Shown: positions 10,258-22,350, counted from the stretch's first letter. The stretch: 64,000 bases of DNA from Otatea glauca (GCA_036346275.1 JAYEVK010000316.1:1-64000); one strand, 5' to 3'. A program made the numbers and translations. Notes: generated by a model not told the origin, from the sequence alone.

Positions 10258-11459
10258 GGTTAGTTGTGCAAAAACAGAAAGAGAGGTACAATATGATGTA
10301 TGAACAATTCTCTCAACCTCACTTATCCTTACACCAAAATTCTTACTCCCTTTGTTGATTGACTGAGGAGCTCGCACTTGAGTGGTGAGGCAACACAAGG
10401 TGAGGTTAAGCGAACTCACAGCTGATATCAAGGCACACAACGATATATATGTGGAGCTTGGAGGGTAAAGTGTATATCCTACACAATCTGAATCCTCGTT
10501 GTTGTTTCGATAAGTAATTATCCAAGTTAAAACACAATGTCTAGTTACTGAAAACAAGATTTAAAAGATGAACAAGCAACTCACACACAAGGATGATGGA
10601 ACCAAATGCAATCAAAGGAGTGAGCTAGCACAAGATATGATGATAACATAAACAGCTCAATTGCATTGGTTATAGAAAGACACTAGCTAGCTGCAAATGA
10701 TGAACTAGGGCACAAGATTGCACATCTAGAATGAGTTTCTCACAACGGTGCAAATAATTTTTTTTTTGAAACTTTACTTCTTCTCCTTTTCTTTTTGTAC
10801 AACTAGCAACCAGCCACAAAGATTTTCTTTTCTTCCTTTCTTCTTTTCTTTTCTAGCAACCAGCCACAAAGCTTTTCTTTCTTCCACTTTTTTTTGCAAC
10901 CGTGAGATCAACATAAATGAGTGCAGCCCTAAGCAACAGATTAGCTAGTCTTGATGGGTGCAAAGTATTCGCAAAGGACAGATTGGGTATCAAGGGAAAA
11001 CTACCAATTTTAGGAACCAAAACAACAGCATGGTTCAAGCACAAGTTCGACCAATTTCCAGGCCGAATCAGAAAAAGTTGTCTCCAGCAAACTTGTAGAT
11101 AATTGCAAGAGCTTTTCAACAAGTACAAGAATGAGACAAACGGAGCAAGAATGTGAGAGTTATGGCCAAAACAATAAACTGGACAGATTGGAACTAGAGA
11201 GTGACGCGAAGGAAAATGAAGAGTTCAGTAACAAGAACACGTTCCAATGGATAAGAACTTAGCAAAACGCACAAGAACAACAGATTGGAAACTAGGGTTC
11301 AATATTTTTGTGAGGCACTTTTCAGATTAGGAAGGAAACACAGATCCAACTAGAGTTGATATTTTTGTGTGGCAATTTTTTTTTCTGCTATATAGCTGAA
11401 AGAAAATCTAGACTAGGGATAAAAGATTCTACCGTGACAACCGGAGCTCTGATACCAAA
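10258..11459 (-). mobile_element. G2 leader with PBS
   Basis: This untranslated leader is nearly identical to 24440-25638 of element G, including the TTTCTTTT/AGCAACCAGCCACAAAG motif that occurs twice. The PBS is at 11446-11457 (minus TGGTATCAGAGC), two bases from the LTR. Having this leader on the downstream side of the G 3' LTR means a second G copy was arranged in tandem with G. Confidence 0.85.
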
Positions 11460-12302
11460 TGATACGAGGGGTGCCCGACCTTCACGGCGTAGAATCGAAG
11501 ATACTCGTGAAACCTGACAAATCTTGTGCAGCCAACCGCTGCAAGTGCAACAACCTGCAAAGACGGAGTTCGCCCAACCTCATGTTGTCCACTCAACCAA
11601 GTCAAGCGGATTACAATCCTCGCTGCAATCACAAAGAGCTTGCAAGAACAATGGGAAGGAATGCACAATCTTAGAGGTGTTTCAGCCGGTGGCATGAAAA
11701 CCCAAGAACATGCATAGCATATCTATTTCAATATTCAGATTGTCTGACTAAAACCCAAAGGGGTGCCTCTCTATATATAGGAGAGGAGAGGAAGACAAAA
11801 AGGTTGGCAATGACCAAACATAATGGTGGCGCAGCACCCAACACAAGAGGAGACCGTCGCACATTATTCAATTCTGTGGCCAACTCGAATGGAATTTAAT
11901 TATGAGGCTGGATGCATTGGAAAGGGAACAAAATTATCTTTCAATCAAGTACTCACACGGCCCAAACAGAGTCCGCTTGCATTCTCTAGGTCCATTTGAA
12001 TTCAGACTTGTCATTGAAGGCCGAGTGAAGCTCTTCGTGTTCCCACCTTGCATGGTAATTTGTCTCTTGATCTTCTCTTGGGTGTTCACACTTCCTTTAT
12101 AACGTTCATACCTGAGAGTAGTTAAAATAGTTGCATTAGGTAGCCCCGACTCTCACAAGAAAAGTAGTTCTTATTAAGGAGCAAATTCACCGTTGATTGA
12201 TTTGTTTAGCACGCACGTGTTAATGGTCCTTGGAATTGTTTTAGATTATCCTCGACCAATAGTAGGGAAGGAAATGATGATGATGTTATGATGCCCGTAT
12301 CA
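11460..12302 (-). mobile_element. G-family LTR shared by tandem copies (3' LTR of G, 5' LTR of G2)
   Basis: On the minus strand it runs from TGATACGGGCATCA (12302) to CGTATCA (11460), 843 bp. It matches 25639-26473 along its length. A PPT (TCAAGAAGGGAGGA) lies directly upstream at 12303-12316, and a PBS directly downstream at 11446-11457. The first part encodes the LTR-borne tail, of the form GPLTRAxAKQIN, clearer in the other copy. A strong TATA sequence is present at 11771-11780. Confidence 0.9.
11771..11780 (-). promoter_or_regulatory. TATA box of the G-family LTR
   Basis: CTATATATAG, palindromic, in the context CCTCTCTATATATAGGAGAGG. The same sequence is at 25943-25952 in the other G LTR. 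It is the likely U3 promoter of the minus-strand element. Confidence 0.65.
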
Positions 12303-13560
12303 TCCTCCCTTCTTGAAAAGGAGTCGCCCTCGACTCGTGTCTTTCGTCCAAAGAATGGTGACAAATCAGAACATTGAATGTCGACTCACATTGTAACCAT
12401 CTCCGTGAAGCTCGATCTTGTATGCATTGTCATTGATCTTCTTGAGCACTTTGAATGGTCCGTCAAAGACGTGGCATCGCCTTGACTTATGCTTCTCCGA
12501 AAGCGTTTCTTCATGGAGATGTACCCAAACCAGTCACCGGTTCAAATAGCATTTTCTTCCTTGTCTTGTTTGCCTTTCCAATAAGTAGCGTGTCTTCTTC
12601 TCAATTGCTTCTTTAGTTTCTCATGAATGGACTTGATTAATTCAGCTCGCTTTGCTGCCTTCCATATTAGCTCGTTCTTGAAGTGGAAGTGGTAGCAAAT
12701 CGAGTGGCGTGATTGGTTTAAAACCATACACCACCTCAAAAGGGCAATATTGAGTTGTTGAGTGAACCGTCCGTTGTATGCAAATTCAACATGAGGAAGA
12801 CAATCCTCCCACTCCTTCAAGTTTTTCTTGATCATTGTTCGCAGAACATGGAAAGTGTGCGTTCACCACCTCTGCTTGACCATCGTTTGTGGGTGACAAG
12901 TTGTAGAAAACAACAACTTTGTCCCAAGCTTGGCCCATAGTGTCTTCCAAAAATAGCTCATGAACTTGACGTCACGATCCAAACAACAGATCTTGGCATC
13001 CCATGCAATCTCACAACTTCCTGAAAACAAGTTAGCTACATGCGATGCATCGCCGCTCTTGTGGCATGGAATAAAGTGCGCCATTTTAGAGAACCTATCC
13101 ACGACAACAAATACAGAGTCCCTTCCTCTTAGTCCTAGGTAATCCTAAAACAAAATCCATGCTAATGTCTTCCTAAGGAGAACTAGGAACAGAAGTGGAG
13201 TGTACAAACCATGTGGATTAAGTTTGGACTTAGCTTTATGGCATGTGACACATCGCTGCATGAACCTCTTAACATCTCGTCGCATTTTTGGCCAATAGAA
13301 ATGATCGACAGCATGGACAAAGTCTTTTCTTCCGAAATGTCCCATTAATACGCCAAAGATGGCATTCCCGCAATAATAGCAAACGACGAATGAATCTGAA
13401 CACATAGTTTGTTAGCACGAAACAAGAACCCATCATGAACATGGAACTTTTCCCATCTTTTCCCATTAATGCATTTAGAATATGGTTCACCAAAGTCATT
13501 ATCTAAAATATATAACTCTTTTAAACTTTCCAAACCAGTGGACCTTGATTTCAAGTTGAG
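12303..13560 (-). pseudogene. integrase of element G
   Basis: Minus-strand pieces over several frames show the zinc-binding N-terminus (HFYWPKMRRDVKRF then CVTCHKAKSKLNPHG, about 13200-13330). The catalytic core follows (MDRFSKMAHFIPCHKS, then DRDVKFMSYFW and LLFSTTCHPQT, about 12890-13100). The core end is EDCLPHVEFAYNG (about 12750-12800). The second Asp of the D,D,E triad is visible, but the stretch with the Glu is scrambled (VKQRW follows CHPQT). At least three frame changes make it non-functional. The purine tract for the 3' LTR is at its end. Confidence 0.8.
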
Positions 13561-13990
13561 TTAAGAGCACAATCTTGCGAGACAAAGCATCACTACCACA
13601 TTCTCTTTACCCTTCTTGTATTTCACAATGTATGGAAATGATTCAATGAATTCCACCCATTTGGCATGCCTACGGTTCAGTTTTGATTGGCCTTTCAAAT
13701 ATTTCAAAGCTTCATGATCAGAATGTATAATGAATTCTTTAGGCCAAAGATAATGTTGCCAAGTTTCCAAAATACGAACCAAAGCATACAACTCCTTATC
13801 ATAAACAGGATAATTCAATTGAGCACCACCAAGTTTTTCACTAAAGTATGCTACTGGTTTGCCCTCTTGCATCAAAACACCACCAATACCTATTCCACTA
13901 GCATCACATTCAATTTCAAAAGCTTTAGTGAAATCAGTAAAACAAGCAATGGTGCTTCATTAAGCGCTTTTTAATTCAGAAAAAGCACTC
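13561..13990 (-). pseudogene. RNase H domain of element G
   Basis: The minus-strand frame 13875-13561 reads EGKPVAYFSEKLGGAQLNY, YDKELYALVRILETWQHYLW, IIHSDHEALKYLKGQSKLN and KWVEFIESFPYIVKYKKGKEN. This is the Ty3/gypsy RNase H order, with the catalytic HSDHEAL Asp retained. Upstream, ECDASGIGIGGV is still readable near 13885-13920. The C-terminus is shifted, ending VVVMLCLARL where ADALSRR is expected. It follows RT directly, as in other gypsy elements. Confidence 0.8.
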
Positions 13991-14555
13991 TCTTGAGCAT
14001 CTCCCAAACAAAATCACTTCCTTTCTTGGTTAATTCATTCAAAGGGGCTGCAATCGTATAAAATCTTTTACGAATCTACGATAAAAACCAGCAAGACCAT
14101 GAAAGCTTCTAACTTGACTAGCATTCATCTGTAGGCCAATTTTAATTGATTCAACTTTTGATTCATCCACTTCTACCCCATTTCCGTAAACAACGAAACC
14201 TAAGAACACAATTTTATCTTGGCAAAAGCGATTTCTCCATGTTTGCAAACAACTTTTCAGCTCTAAGCACTTGAAGCACTTGTCTAATGTGATCAGTGTG
14301 TTCTTCTAAAGTGTGGTTGTAAATTAAGATGTCATCAAAATACACCACAACAAATTTTCCAATAAAAGCTCTCAAAACATGGTTCATTAGCCTCATGAAT
14401 GTACTAGGTGCATTAGTTAAACCAAATGGCATTACTAACCACTCATACAATCCAAATTTTGTTTTAAAGGCTGTTTTCCATTCATCCCCTTCTTTCATCC
14501 TTATTTGATGGTACCCACTACGCAAATCAATTTTAGAGAAAATAACAGCACCACT
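13991..14555 (-). pseudogene. reverse transcriptase of element G, palm and thumb part
   Basis: Minus-strand reading from the F insertion point gives VIFSKIDLRSGYHQIRMKEG, then FKTKFGLYEWLVMPFGLTNA and FVVVYFDDILIYN. The YFDD catalytic pair is coded at about 14331-14345 and is intact. The thumb continues through LGFVVYGNGVEVDESKVE and VRSFHGLAGFYRRFVKDF (14039-14220), with a frame change in between. The N-terminal part of the domain is on the other side of element F at 21989-22350. The open frame that seems to start at 14663 begins inside the F LTR and is not a real start. Confidence 0.85.
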
Positions 14556-15433
14556 TGATGCGCACAAGACGGCCCCGATCTTCCGGTGAGGGGATAACTT
14601 CGATTGGGCGGAGGATGACTTTGACGATCCGGCTACGAACCACACAAGGATAAGCGCCTGCAATCGCTAAACCACACTCCTCGTCGTTATCAACCGTGCC
14701 AAGAACTCGGATGACCTGACCACGAAGGTCTATTCTTGCGAGCAATCGAAGAACTAGCAAGAACAAGGATGAAGCACACACTCAAGTTGAGGTTTCGAAA
14801 CTTGTTTACTGCTGCTCTAGCCGAGTCAGGAGAACAAGGATAAAGTTCCACACATGGGTAACTATTCTCAAATCAAAACCTAAGGAGATAGATAGGGCTT
14901 GTCCAATATATATAGCCAAGGATGGCTGCTAGGAGTTGGTCTCACGCCACTTTAATTACATGGGAACTCAGCCCAAAATTATGGTGGCACAGCACCTAAA
15001 AGACAGAGACTGTCGCACTATTTTGACTGCTGTGGCCAGCTGAGTGGAATTTAATGATGAGGCCAGATCCGTTGGAAAGAGCACGAATTTATCTTTTAAT
15101 CAAGTACTCACTCATCCCGAACGGACTCAGATGAAATAGTTATGGCCAGTGGAAGGTGGACTACCTGGGTGGACGTTTTGGCTTCCTTCTCGGGAATAAC
15201 TTGTACTATAGCTTGTAGTGATGAGGAATGACGTCCTTGCAGCTCTAAGCCATGATTCGTATGCACAAGTATATTATTATGCAGTGGTATATCCTCAAAA
15301 TATAATTATACCACATGAGAAACGAGTTCACCTGTTGATTTTAGCTGTCATGGTGCGTCTTGTGATAGGACCTTGCATAGGAGGTGGTGGTGGTGAGGTC
15401 ATGGGTGTATCCGACATAGTGATGTCCTCATCA
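14556..15433 (-). mobile_element. element F 3' LTR
   Basis: On the minus strand it runs from TGATGAGGACATCACTATG (15433) to GTGCGCATCA (14556), 878 bp. The PPT AGAAGGGGAGGA is at 15434-15445. A TATA-like CTATATATATT is at 14905-14915 (minus), also present at 21494-21504 in the 5' LTR and 61676-61686 in element E. The first part encodes the LTR-borne tail, around 15370. Confidence 0.9.
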
Positions 15434-16476
15434 TCCTCCCCTTCTTGCATTTGAGTCGCCCCGACTCAAGCTCATCGTTCTTCCAAAATATGGCTTCAAA
15501 TCAAATGTTAAAAGTGGACTAACCCCAAAATCTGCAGTAACTCAAGTTTATAAGCATTATCATTAATTGCTCAAGCACTTTGAAAGGACCATCAGCTCTA
15601 GGCATTAATTTAGACTTTCGTAAGTTAGGAAATCTTTCTTCCGCAAATGCAACCAAACAAGATCACCAGGTTCAAATGTCAATTCCTTTCTACCATGGTT
15701 ACCAAAGAACCCTATATTTCTCACCATGCGCTCTATATTTTCTTTTGTGGTCTTATGCAATTTAAGAACAAATTCAGACGTCTCTTTGCATCAAAGTTTA
15801 CCTTCTCCAAGATGGTAAAAGCAATAGATCAATTGGAACACGAGGGTTAAAGCCATACACAACCTGAAATGGAGTCATTTTTGTCGAGAGTGCAATGTAC
15901 GATTATAGGCAAACTCCACATGAGGTAGGCATTCTTCCCATATCTTCAAATTCTTCTTTAGAACAGCCTCAACATGGTTGACAAGGTTCGATTCACCACT
16001 TCAGTTTGGCCATCGGTTTGAGGGTGACATGGTAGAGAACACTAGCTTTGTCCCTAATTTGCTCCATAAAGTTCTCCAAAATGGCTCAAGAACTTGGCAT
16101 CACGATCTGAAACAATAGTACAAGGCATACCATGCAAACGAACAATTTCTTTGAAGAATAAATCAGCAATATGAGTGGCATCATCGCTCTTGTGGCATGG
16201 AATGAAATGTACCATTTTAGAGAATCGGTCCACAACAACAAAAATATTATCCTTCCTTCTTTGTTCTAGGCAATCCTAAAACAAAGTCCATAGATATATC
16301 TTCCCAAGGAACACTAGGAACAGGGAGCGGCATGTACAAACCATGTGGGTTTAGATGAGATTTAGCTTTTGGCATGTAGTGCAACGTGCAACAAAGCGAT
16401 CGACATCACGCCTCAGCTTTGGCCAAAAGAAATGTTCACCAAGACATCCTCCGCCTTTTAGCTCCAAAGTGTCCCA
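15434..16476 (-). pseudogene. integrase of element F
   Basis: The minus strand carries the integrase in fragments. The zinc-binding region WPKLRRDVDRFVARCTTCQ-like is at about 16370-16440. The core phrases VDRFSKMVHFIPCHKSDDAT (about 16185-16240), FKEIVRLHGMPCTIVSDRDA (about 16100-16160) and CHPQTDGQ-like (about 16010) follow. EDCLPHVEFAYN-like is near 15910-15940, and the GPFKVLE-type module is near 15575. Small deletions shift the frame repeatedly, so no open frame of useful length remains. The pol end leads into the PPT at 15434. Confidence 0.75.
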
Positions 16477-17154
16477 TCAATCCTCCTCCATGCGCCTCCC
16501 AGAATAACAAAAGATGAACGGAGCTAGCTGGAATGCATAGCTTGTTAGCTCTAAACAAGAATCCATCATTGTTAACAAATTTGTGCCAACTTTTCCATTT
16601 TTACAATTTAGCAAGACTTCTTTGAAATCATTATCCCGAGCATAGAGATCTTTTATGGTTTCCAAGCCAAAAATTCTACAATCAAGTTGAGACATCATTG
16701 CATATCTTCTAGACAATGCATCAGCAATCACATTATCCTTCCCTTTCTTGTATTTGATGACATAAGGAAATGATTCAATGAATTCTACCCACTTAGCATG
16801 TCTACGGTTCAGTTTGCTTTGACTACAAATATGCTTAAGTGCCTCATGATCAGAATGTATGACAAATTCTTTAGGCCATAAGTAATGTTGCCACGTTTCT
16901 AAAGATCGCACAAGAGCATACAATTCTTTATCATATGTAGAATAATTCAGAACAGGCCCACTTAATTTTTCACTGAAATAAGCAACAGGTTTACCTTCTT
17001 GTATCAATACACCACCAATTCCAATACCGCTTGCATCACATTCAAGTTCAAAGGTCTTACCAAAATCTGGAAGTTGAAGTAATGGTGCATTTGTGAGCTT
17101 TTCTTTTAAAAGATTAAAGGCGCTTTCGCGCTTGCCCCCAATGGAAGGAAACAC
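16477..17154 (-). pseudogene. RNase H and connection domain of element F
   Basis: A minus-strand open frame of 225 codons gives, in order: LLQLPDFGKTFELECDASGI, GGVLIQEGKPVAYFSEKLSG, STYDKELYALVRSLETWQHY, FVIHSDHEALKHICSQSKLN, KYKKGKDNVIADALSRRYAM and IFGLETIKDLYARDNDFKEV. This is a nearly complete Ty3/gypsy RNase H, with the first acidic residue (ECDAS), HSDHEAL and the ADALSRR end. After that it enters the pre-integrase linker (ELTSYAFQLA) and shifts frame near 16500. It is one of the better preserved segments of F. Confidence 0.87.
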
Positions 17155-18286
17155 CTTTCTTTGTCAATTCATTCAATGGTGCAGCGATGGTGTGAAATCC
17201 TTCACAAAGCGCCGATAGAATCCAGCAAGTCCGTGAAAGCTCCGCATTTGTGTGACCGTGCTTGAGTCGGCCAACTCTTGATTGCTTCAATCTTGGCTTC
17301 ATCAACCTCAATTCCTCGTGTGTCACAACATAGCCAAGAAACGAGACTCGATCGGCAAAAGGAGCACTTCTCAAGGTTACCAAACAAATGTGCATCTCTC
17401 AAAGCATTAAAACATCATGTAAGTGTTCAATATGTTCAGAAAGAGACTTGCTATAGATCAAAATGTCATCAAAGTAGACCACCACAAATTTTGCAATAAA
17501 AGCACGTAAAATTTCATTCATCAATCGCATAAACGTGCTAGGTGCATTAGTCAAACCGAAAGGCATAACTAACCACTCATACAAGCCAAATTTAGTTTTG
17601 AACGCTGTTTTCCATTCAACCCCAAGTTTCATTCTAACTGGTGATATCCACTTCTTAAGTCAACTTTCAAAACACAATAGAGCCACTCAATTCGTCTAGC
17701 ATATCATCCCACCTAGGAAAAAGGGTGACGAACCTAACAGCTTATATTATTGATAGCTCTACAATCCACACACATTCGCCATGATCCATCTTTCTTAGGT
17801 ACTAAAAGCACAGAACAGACAAGGACTAAGGCTTTCTAACGCACTCTTTGTCGAGCAAGTCTTGCACTTGACGTTGTATCTCCTTAGTCTCCTCCGGATT
17901 GGTCCTATATGCTGCTCGGTTTGGTAATGTTGCTCTAGAATCAAGTCAATTTGATGTTCAATTCCTCAAAGGTGGCAGCCCGGGTACCTCATTTGGAAAC
18001 ACATCCTCATACTCCCGCAAAAGGTTAACAATAGCGTAAGGCAAAGAAACAGTATATTTTCGAATGAAAACAAAGTCTCTTTGCAAATCAAAGCATAGCA
18101 TCCAACATTACATTCTATCATGTCAATTAAATTAGATTTTGTAGCTAGCATGACAAACACCTTTAACTTGATTTCAGCTCTCTTAGAATTGGATTCTTTC
18201 TTCTTTGATTGTGCTAATTCTTTGGTTCTAATCTGATTTTCACTTTTAGCACTCTCCTTCTCTCTTTCAGCTTTCTAAGTCATCTT
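17155..18286 (-). pseudogene. reverse transcriptase of element F
   Basis: Minus-strand reading shows GVEWKTAFKTKFGLYEWLVM, FGLTNAPSTFMRLMNEILRA and FVVVYFDDILIYSKSLSEHI, with YFDD coded at 17465-17476. The thumb is broken (FADRVSFLGYVVTHE, then VRSFHGLAGFY-like, 17200-17390). The N-terminal part (VPKKDGSWRMCVDCRAINNI-like) is at about 17750-17810, with an indel before RLDDMLDELSG. At about 17930-18280 lie the lysine- and serine-rich spacer between protease and RT and the ...LLREYEDVFPNE-type RT lead-in. No single frame covers the domain. Confidence 0.8.
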
Positions 18287-18840
18287 TCAAAATTGCAATG
18301 GGGACATGGGAAGCAAAACAATTTTCTTTCCTTTATGCATAAAAGTGTATTGGTTAGTTCTACCATCATGAGAAGCATTTTTATCATATTGCCAAGGTCT
18401 ACCTAACAGCAAAGAGCATGCTTGCATAGGTACAACATCGCAATCAGCATGATCATGATATGAACCAAGAGAAAATGCAATCTCACCATTCTTGTTACCT
18501 TCAATTTTCCACTTGAGTTGAACCATTGAATGTGGTAGGGATGTGGGTGTTGTGTTGTGGTCAAGCCAAGCTTCTCAACCATCTCCATGCTTGCAAGATT
18601 ATTGCAACTCCTCCATCAATGATAACTCGTGACCGAACGCTCATTGATGACATATTTTGTTTGGAACAAGTTATGACGTTGGTTCTGTTCAAGACTCTCT
18701 ATTTGCACACTAAGGACACGCTTCACAATGATGCTCATGTATCTTCTCAAATTTCAGCACCCAAATGCTCCTCCTCATGTTCACCCCTTGATCTTCACCG
18801 CGAGGTCAAGAACAACTAAAGCAAAATCTTCTTCAACGTC
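18287..18840 (-). pseudogene. aspartic protease of element F
   Basis: The minus strand carries VIIDGG at about 18612-18626 (catalytic Asp present, the following Ser-Cys deleted). Then comes MVEKLGLTTTQHPHPYHIQW, an interrupted region, SLGSYHDHADCDVVPMQACS and LLLGRPWQYDKNASHDGRTN (18287-18588). The D-G-G active site, the VECDVVPM strand and the LLLGRPWQ strand are the usual landmarks of this retropepsin family. A frame change separates the N- and C-terminal halves. Confidence 0.8.
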
Positions 18841-20059
18841 ACTAGCGTATGTACTCACCATCTTCCCGAACAATTAAAGCACACGACTTGGACAATCACG
18901 CATCATGTGTCCAAATCCTTTGCATCGATGGCATTGCACGTCGCGGTATGCACTGTGGATGCAATTGAAGAAGAATTTTGTGTCGGAGATATGTGATGGA
19001 GTGGAACTAGAGGCAGCAGGACGCCCACGGTTGGAGGGTGGAAGTGCTCGTCCCGAAGTAGTGGATGGAGCCTTTACTTGCACTTGGCTTGGTCGCGACG
19101 AAGAAGAGCCTCCAAAGTTCCCTCTCATCTTGGAATGTCATCCCTGTACTTCCCTTTCAGCTTTGCAAGCAAGATGAAATAAACGAGTGACAGAGTTGTA
19201 TTCTTTATAATCAAGTATGTCCTGAATTTCACGGTTAAGTCCACCTAGAAATCTAGCCATCTTAGCATCTTCATTATCTTCCAAACCACACCGCAACTCA
19301 CAAATTTGCATTTCTTGATAATACTCTCACAGATTTATTTCTTGATTTAAACGTTGTAATTTATTGAGCAAGTCACGAGCATAGTAAGAAGGAACAAATC
19401 TGGCCTCATCATTCTTTTCAAATAATTCCATGTTCTAGGTATGTTGTTATGATTTCTACATGTATCATTCCACCAAATGGAAGCAAAATCAAGAATTCAC
19501 TAGTAGCAGCCCTAACTCTTCTATTTTCAGAAATTCATAGCAAGCAAATTTTTGTTCTACTGCTAATTCCCAATCAAGATAAGCATCCGGCATACTTTCC
19601 AAAGAAATGGAGACATTGTAAATTTAATCTTTCCTAATGGATCATCACGCATCTCCCGCTGTTCACGCTGATTTCTACCCATACCTTGTCGATTGTGTCG
19701 GGCGCCGATGATCATGATCATTGTGTGAGTTGAAACCATCATCGCCCCTCTCAGACGCGAACGAGTTGTTTTCTTCTTCTTCTACCCCATTTGCCCAAGA
19801 GCGGCAGCAAGCGTGTTCGATGTCCCGTGCACCATTTTGTCTTGGTTCATGATTGACCTGATTGGCAGATGTGGTGGTTGTCGTCTATCAAGACGATCAA
19901 CACGCTCACGGTGTCGCAAGGTTGTTGTTGATCTCAGCCATAGCATTGTCGTGGTTCTCAAAGATGCACATTGAGCAAGCGTAAAGTGTTGTATGATTCT
20001 CTCGTATGGGTGTGAGAATTTCAGCTTGGTTCTTCATAGCTTCCATTGTCATCCGCCAT
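18841..20059 (-). pseudogene. gag of element F
   Basis: The ATG at 20059 (minus; context CTAACCATGGCGGATGACAATGG) matches the start of the E gag at 63111. Readable pieces follow the E gag order: RSRGIIQHFTRL-like start, acidic ADTEDDDGFN region near 19750, capsid-like segment 19180-19640 and the Ser/Gly/Arg-rich linker. The CCHC zinc knuckle CHRCKGFGHMMRDC is at about 18890-18950. Many indels break the frame. Only the linker and knuckle (18874-19128) remain as one open stretch. Confidence 0.8.
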
Positions 20060-21150
20060 GGTTAGCAATAAACAAGGAAACACACAAAAGTATATAGTTC
20101 CCTATCACTACTACTTGCTGAAAAGATCAAGTGTCTCTTTCTCTTGCTCTCACCAAGCTCTTACCAATTCTACAAGTGCAGCAAGGTGCAATCCGTGGCT
20201 GGTTCGTGATAAACTGATCTCAAGTGTGAGTAAAGCGATTGCAAGACTTATCACCTGTATGGTTAGTAAAAAGTGGAGCTCGGAAAGGCTTTATAATGAG
20301 TAGCAACGGAAAACAATCAGCCAATCTCAGAATTTGCATAGAATTGAATAAGTGTTCGAAACTAGCAATTAGCCTATGTTGCTGATCAAACAAAGATGGA
20401 TGTTAGGCTAAAACAAAAGATATGGCAGTGGATACAAGTGGTAAACACAACAAAATTCAAGCATATGCAATTTGCAACTTGGGAGCACAAGATGGATCCA
20501 ACTTTGTATTTTGTTGATTTCTGTCCACCAGACAAACAGGTCGGTATTTTAGCCGTATCTTTTAGTCAGGTGCCTTTTTTTCAATGATTTTTTTTTTGGT
20601 TTTCCTCCTGACGGCTTTTGCAACAACTTTTCTTTTGGACAAACGTTCTGAAATTCAACTGAGAATTTTGCACGAATTTTTCAATTGCACACAGATGCAG
20701 ATTTCAGGACAGCATTTAGGTCTTATTGAAACATTCACAGATTTCTCGTGCTTGTAAGTATGGATGTGAAAATTGGCATCAACATAGCATACTAAGTCAC
20801 GGATCGGCTCCTTTTGGTTTCACTCAAAAAGGATAAGGGAAGTGTGATTTATGGTGTTTTTGGTGGTGGTTGCAAAGATGGACAGATTCTGCCCGAGATG
20901 GATTTTTTTTTTGGACTTTAGGAATGAATTTTGATGTGGGGAGATGAACAAGATGAACAGCAACAAGACTATACTAGAACGGACACAAACTCAATTTAGC
21001 AAAACAAAATTAACTAATTGAAAGGCACAAAAGGGTTTGGACAATGGAGAACAAATTTTTGTGGGGCAAATTTTCCGACTCTAGGAGAAACGAAATGAAA
21101 CAACTAAACTAGATACAAAACTCACCGGTCAACCGCTGTTCGATACCAAA
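20060..21150 (-). mobile_element. element F leader with PBS
   Basis: This untranslated leader is colinear with the E leader (62035-63110). Shared phrases include CCCACAAAAATTTGTTCTCC, ACCACCACCAAAAACACC and the LTR-proximal poly-purine run. The PBS near 21135-21148 is mutated (TGGTATCGAACAGC instead of TGGTATCAGAGC), and E has a related change (TGGTATCGAGC). No gene is seen. Confidence 0.8.
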
Positions 21151-21988
21151 TGATGCGCACAAGACGGCCCCGATCTTCCGTGAGGGATAACTTCGATTTG
21201 GCGGAGGATGACTTTGACGATCCGGCTACGATCCACACAAGGATAAGCTACCGCAATCGCTAAACCACACTCCTCGTCGTTAACAACCGTGCAAGAACTC
21301 GGATGACCTGACCACGAAGGTCTATTCTTGCGAGCAATCAAGAACTAGCAAGAACAAGGATGAAGCACACACTCAAGTTGAGGTTTCAAACTTGTTTATC
21401 GCTGCTCTAGCCGAGTCAGAGAACAAGGATAAAGTTCCACACATGGGTAACTATTCTCAAATCAAAACCTAAGGAGATAGATAGGGCTTGTCCAATATAT
21501 ATAGCCAAGGATGGCTGCTAGGAGTTGGTCTCACGCCACTTTAATTACATGGGAACTCAGCCCAAAATTATGGTGGCACAAAGACCCTAAAAGACAGAGA
21601 CCGTCAGACTATGATGAGGCCAGATCCGCTGTAAAGAGCACGAATTTATCTTTTAATCAAGTACTCACTCATCCCGAACGGACTCAGATGAAATAGTTAT
21701 GGCTGTGGAAGGTGGACTGCCCCGGTGGACGTTTTGGCTTCCTTCGGGAATAACTTGTACTATAGCTTGTAGTGATGAGGAATGACGTCCTTGCAGCTCT
21801 AAGCCATGATTCGTATGCACAAGTACATTATTATGCAGTGGTATATCCTCAAAATATAATTATACCACCCGAGAAACGAGTTCACCTGTTGATTTAGCTG
21901 CAGTGCGTGCGTCTCTGTGATAGGACCTTGCATAGGAGGTGGTGGTGGTGAGGTCATGGGTGTATCCGACATAGTGATGTCCTCATCA
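21151..21988 (-). mobile_element. element F 5' LTR
   Basis: 838 bp, 40 bp shorter than its partner because of several small deletions and one larger gap near 21590-21620. It ends GTGCGCATCA at 21151. The TATA-like sequence is at 21494-21504. It is bounded on the outside by CCACT and the RT of G. Confidence 0.9.
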
Positions 21989-22350
21989 CCACTCAATTCA
22001 TCTAACATGTCATCCAACCTAGGATAGGATGGCGGTATCCAACAAAGGATGTTGTTAATTGCTCTACAATCTACACACATGCGCCATGTACCATCTTTCT
22101 TAGGGACTAAAATCACAGGACAGCGAAGGACTAAGGCTCTCACGCACGCACTTTGTCTAGAAGTGCTTGTACTTGCTGTTGTATTTCCTTTGTTTCTTCC
22201 GGATTGGTACGGCACGGTGGCCGATTTGGAAGTGAGGCTGTGTATGAGGTCGATTCGATGTTCAATACCACGAATTGGAGGAAGACCAATGGTGTTTCCT
22301 CCGAAAGACATCATCAAAATCCTGCAAAACACTTGCCACAACACTTGGAA
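21989..22350 (-). pseudogene. reverse transcriptase of element G, N-terminal fingers
   Basis: Minus strand: IGLPPIRGIEHRIDLI at about 22245-22290, then an indel, then VILVPKKDGTWRMCVDCRAI (about 22060-22120), NNILCWIPPSYPRLDDMLDE and LSG up to the F insertion site. NN-I-T-I-R-Y-R-H-P is garbled by an indel (ILCWIPPSYP). The following palm domain is at 13991-14555. Confidence 0.83.

Larger units (their letters stand above)
14556..21988 (-). mobile_element. element F, complete CRM-type retrotransposon inserted in G RT, TSD CCACT
   Basis: This 7433-bp element has CCACT on both sides (14551-14555 and 21989-21993), a perfect 5-bp TSD. Minus order: 5' LTR 21151-21988, PBS, leader, gag from 20059, protease, RT, RNase H, integrase, PPT, 3' LTR 14556-15433. 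Removing it restores the RT reading of G across LDDMLDELSG and VIFSKIDLR. LTRs, leader and gag belong to the same family as element E at 61151. The LTR pair differs mainly by small indels. All genes are broken. Confidence 0.93.

Noticed and set aside
14533..14781. An RT-bearing ORF that seems to start upstream at 14663 with a novel N-terminus.
   Set aside because: The N-terminal part is the 3' LTR of element F. The true N-terminal RT part is at 21989-22350.
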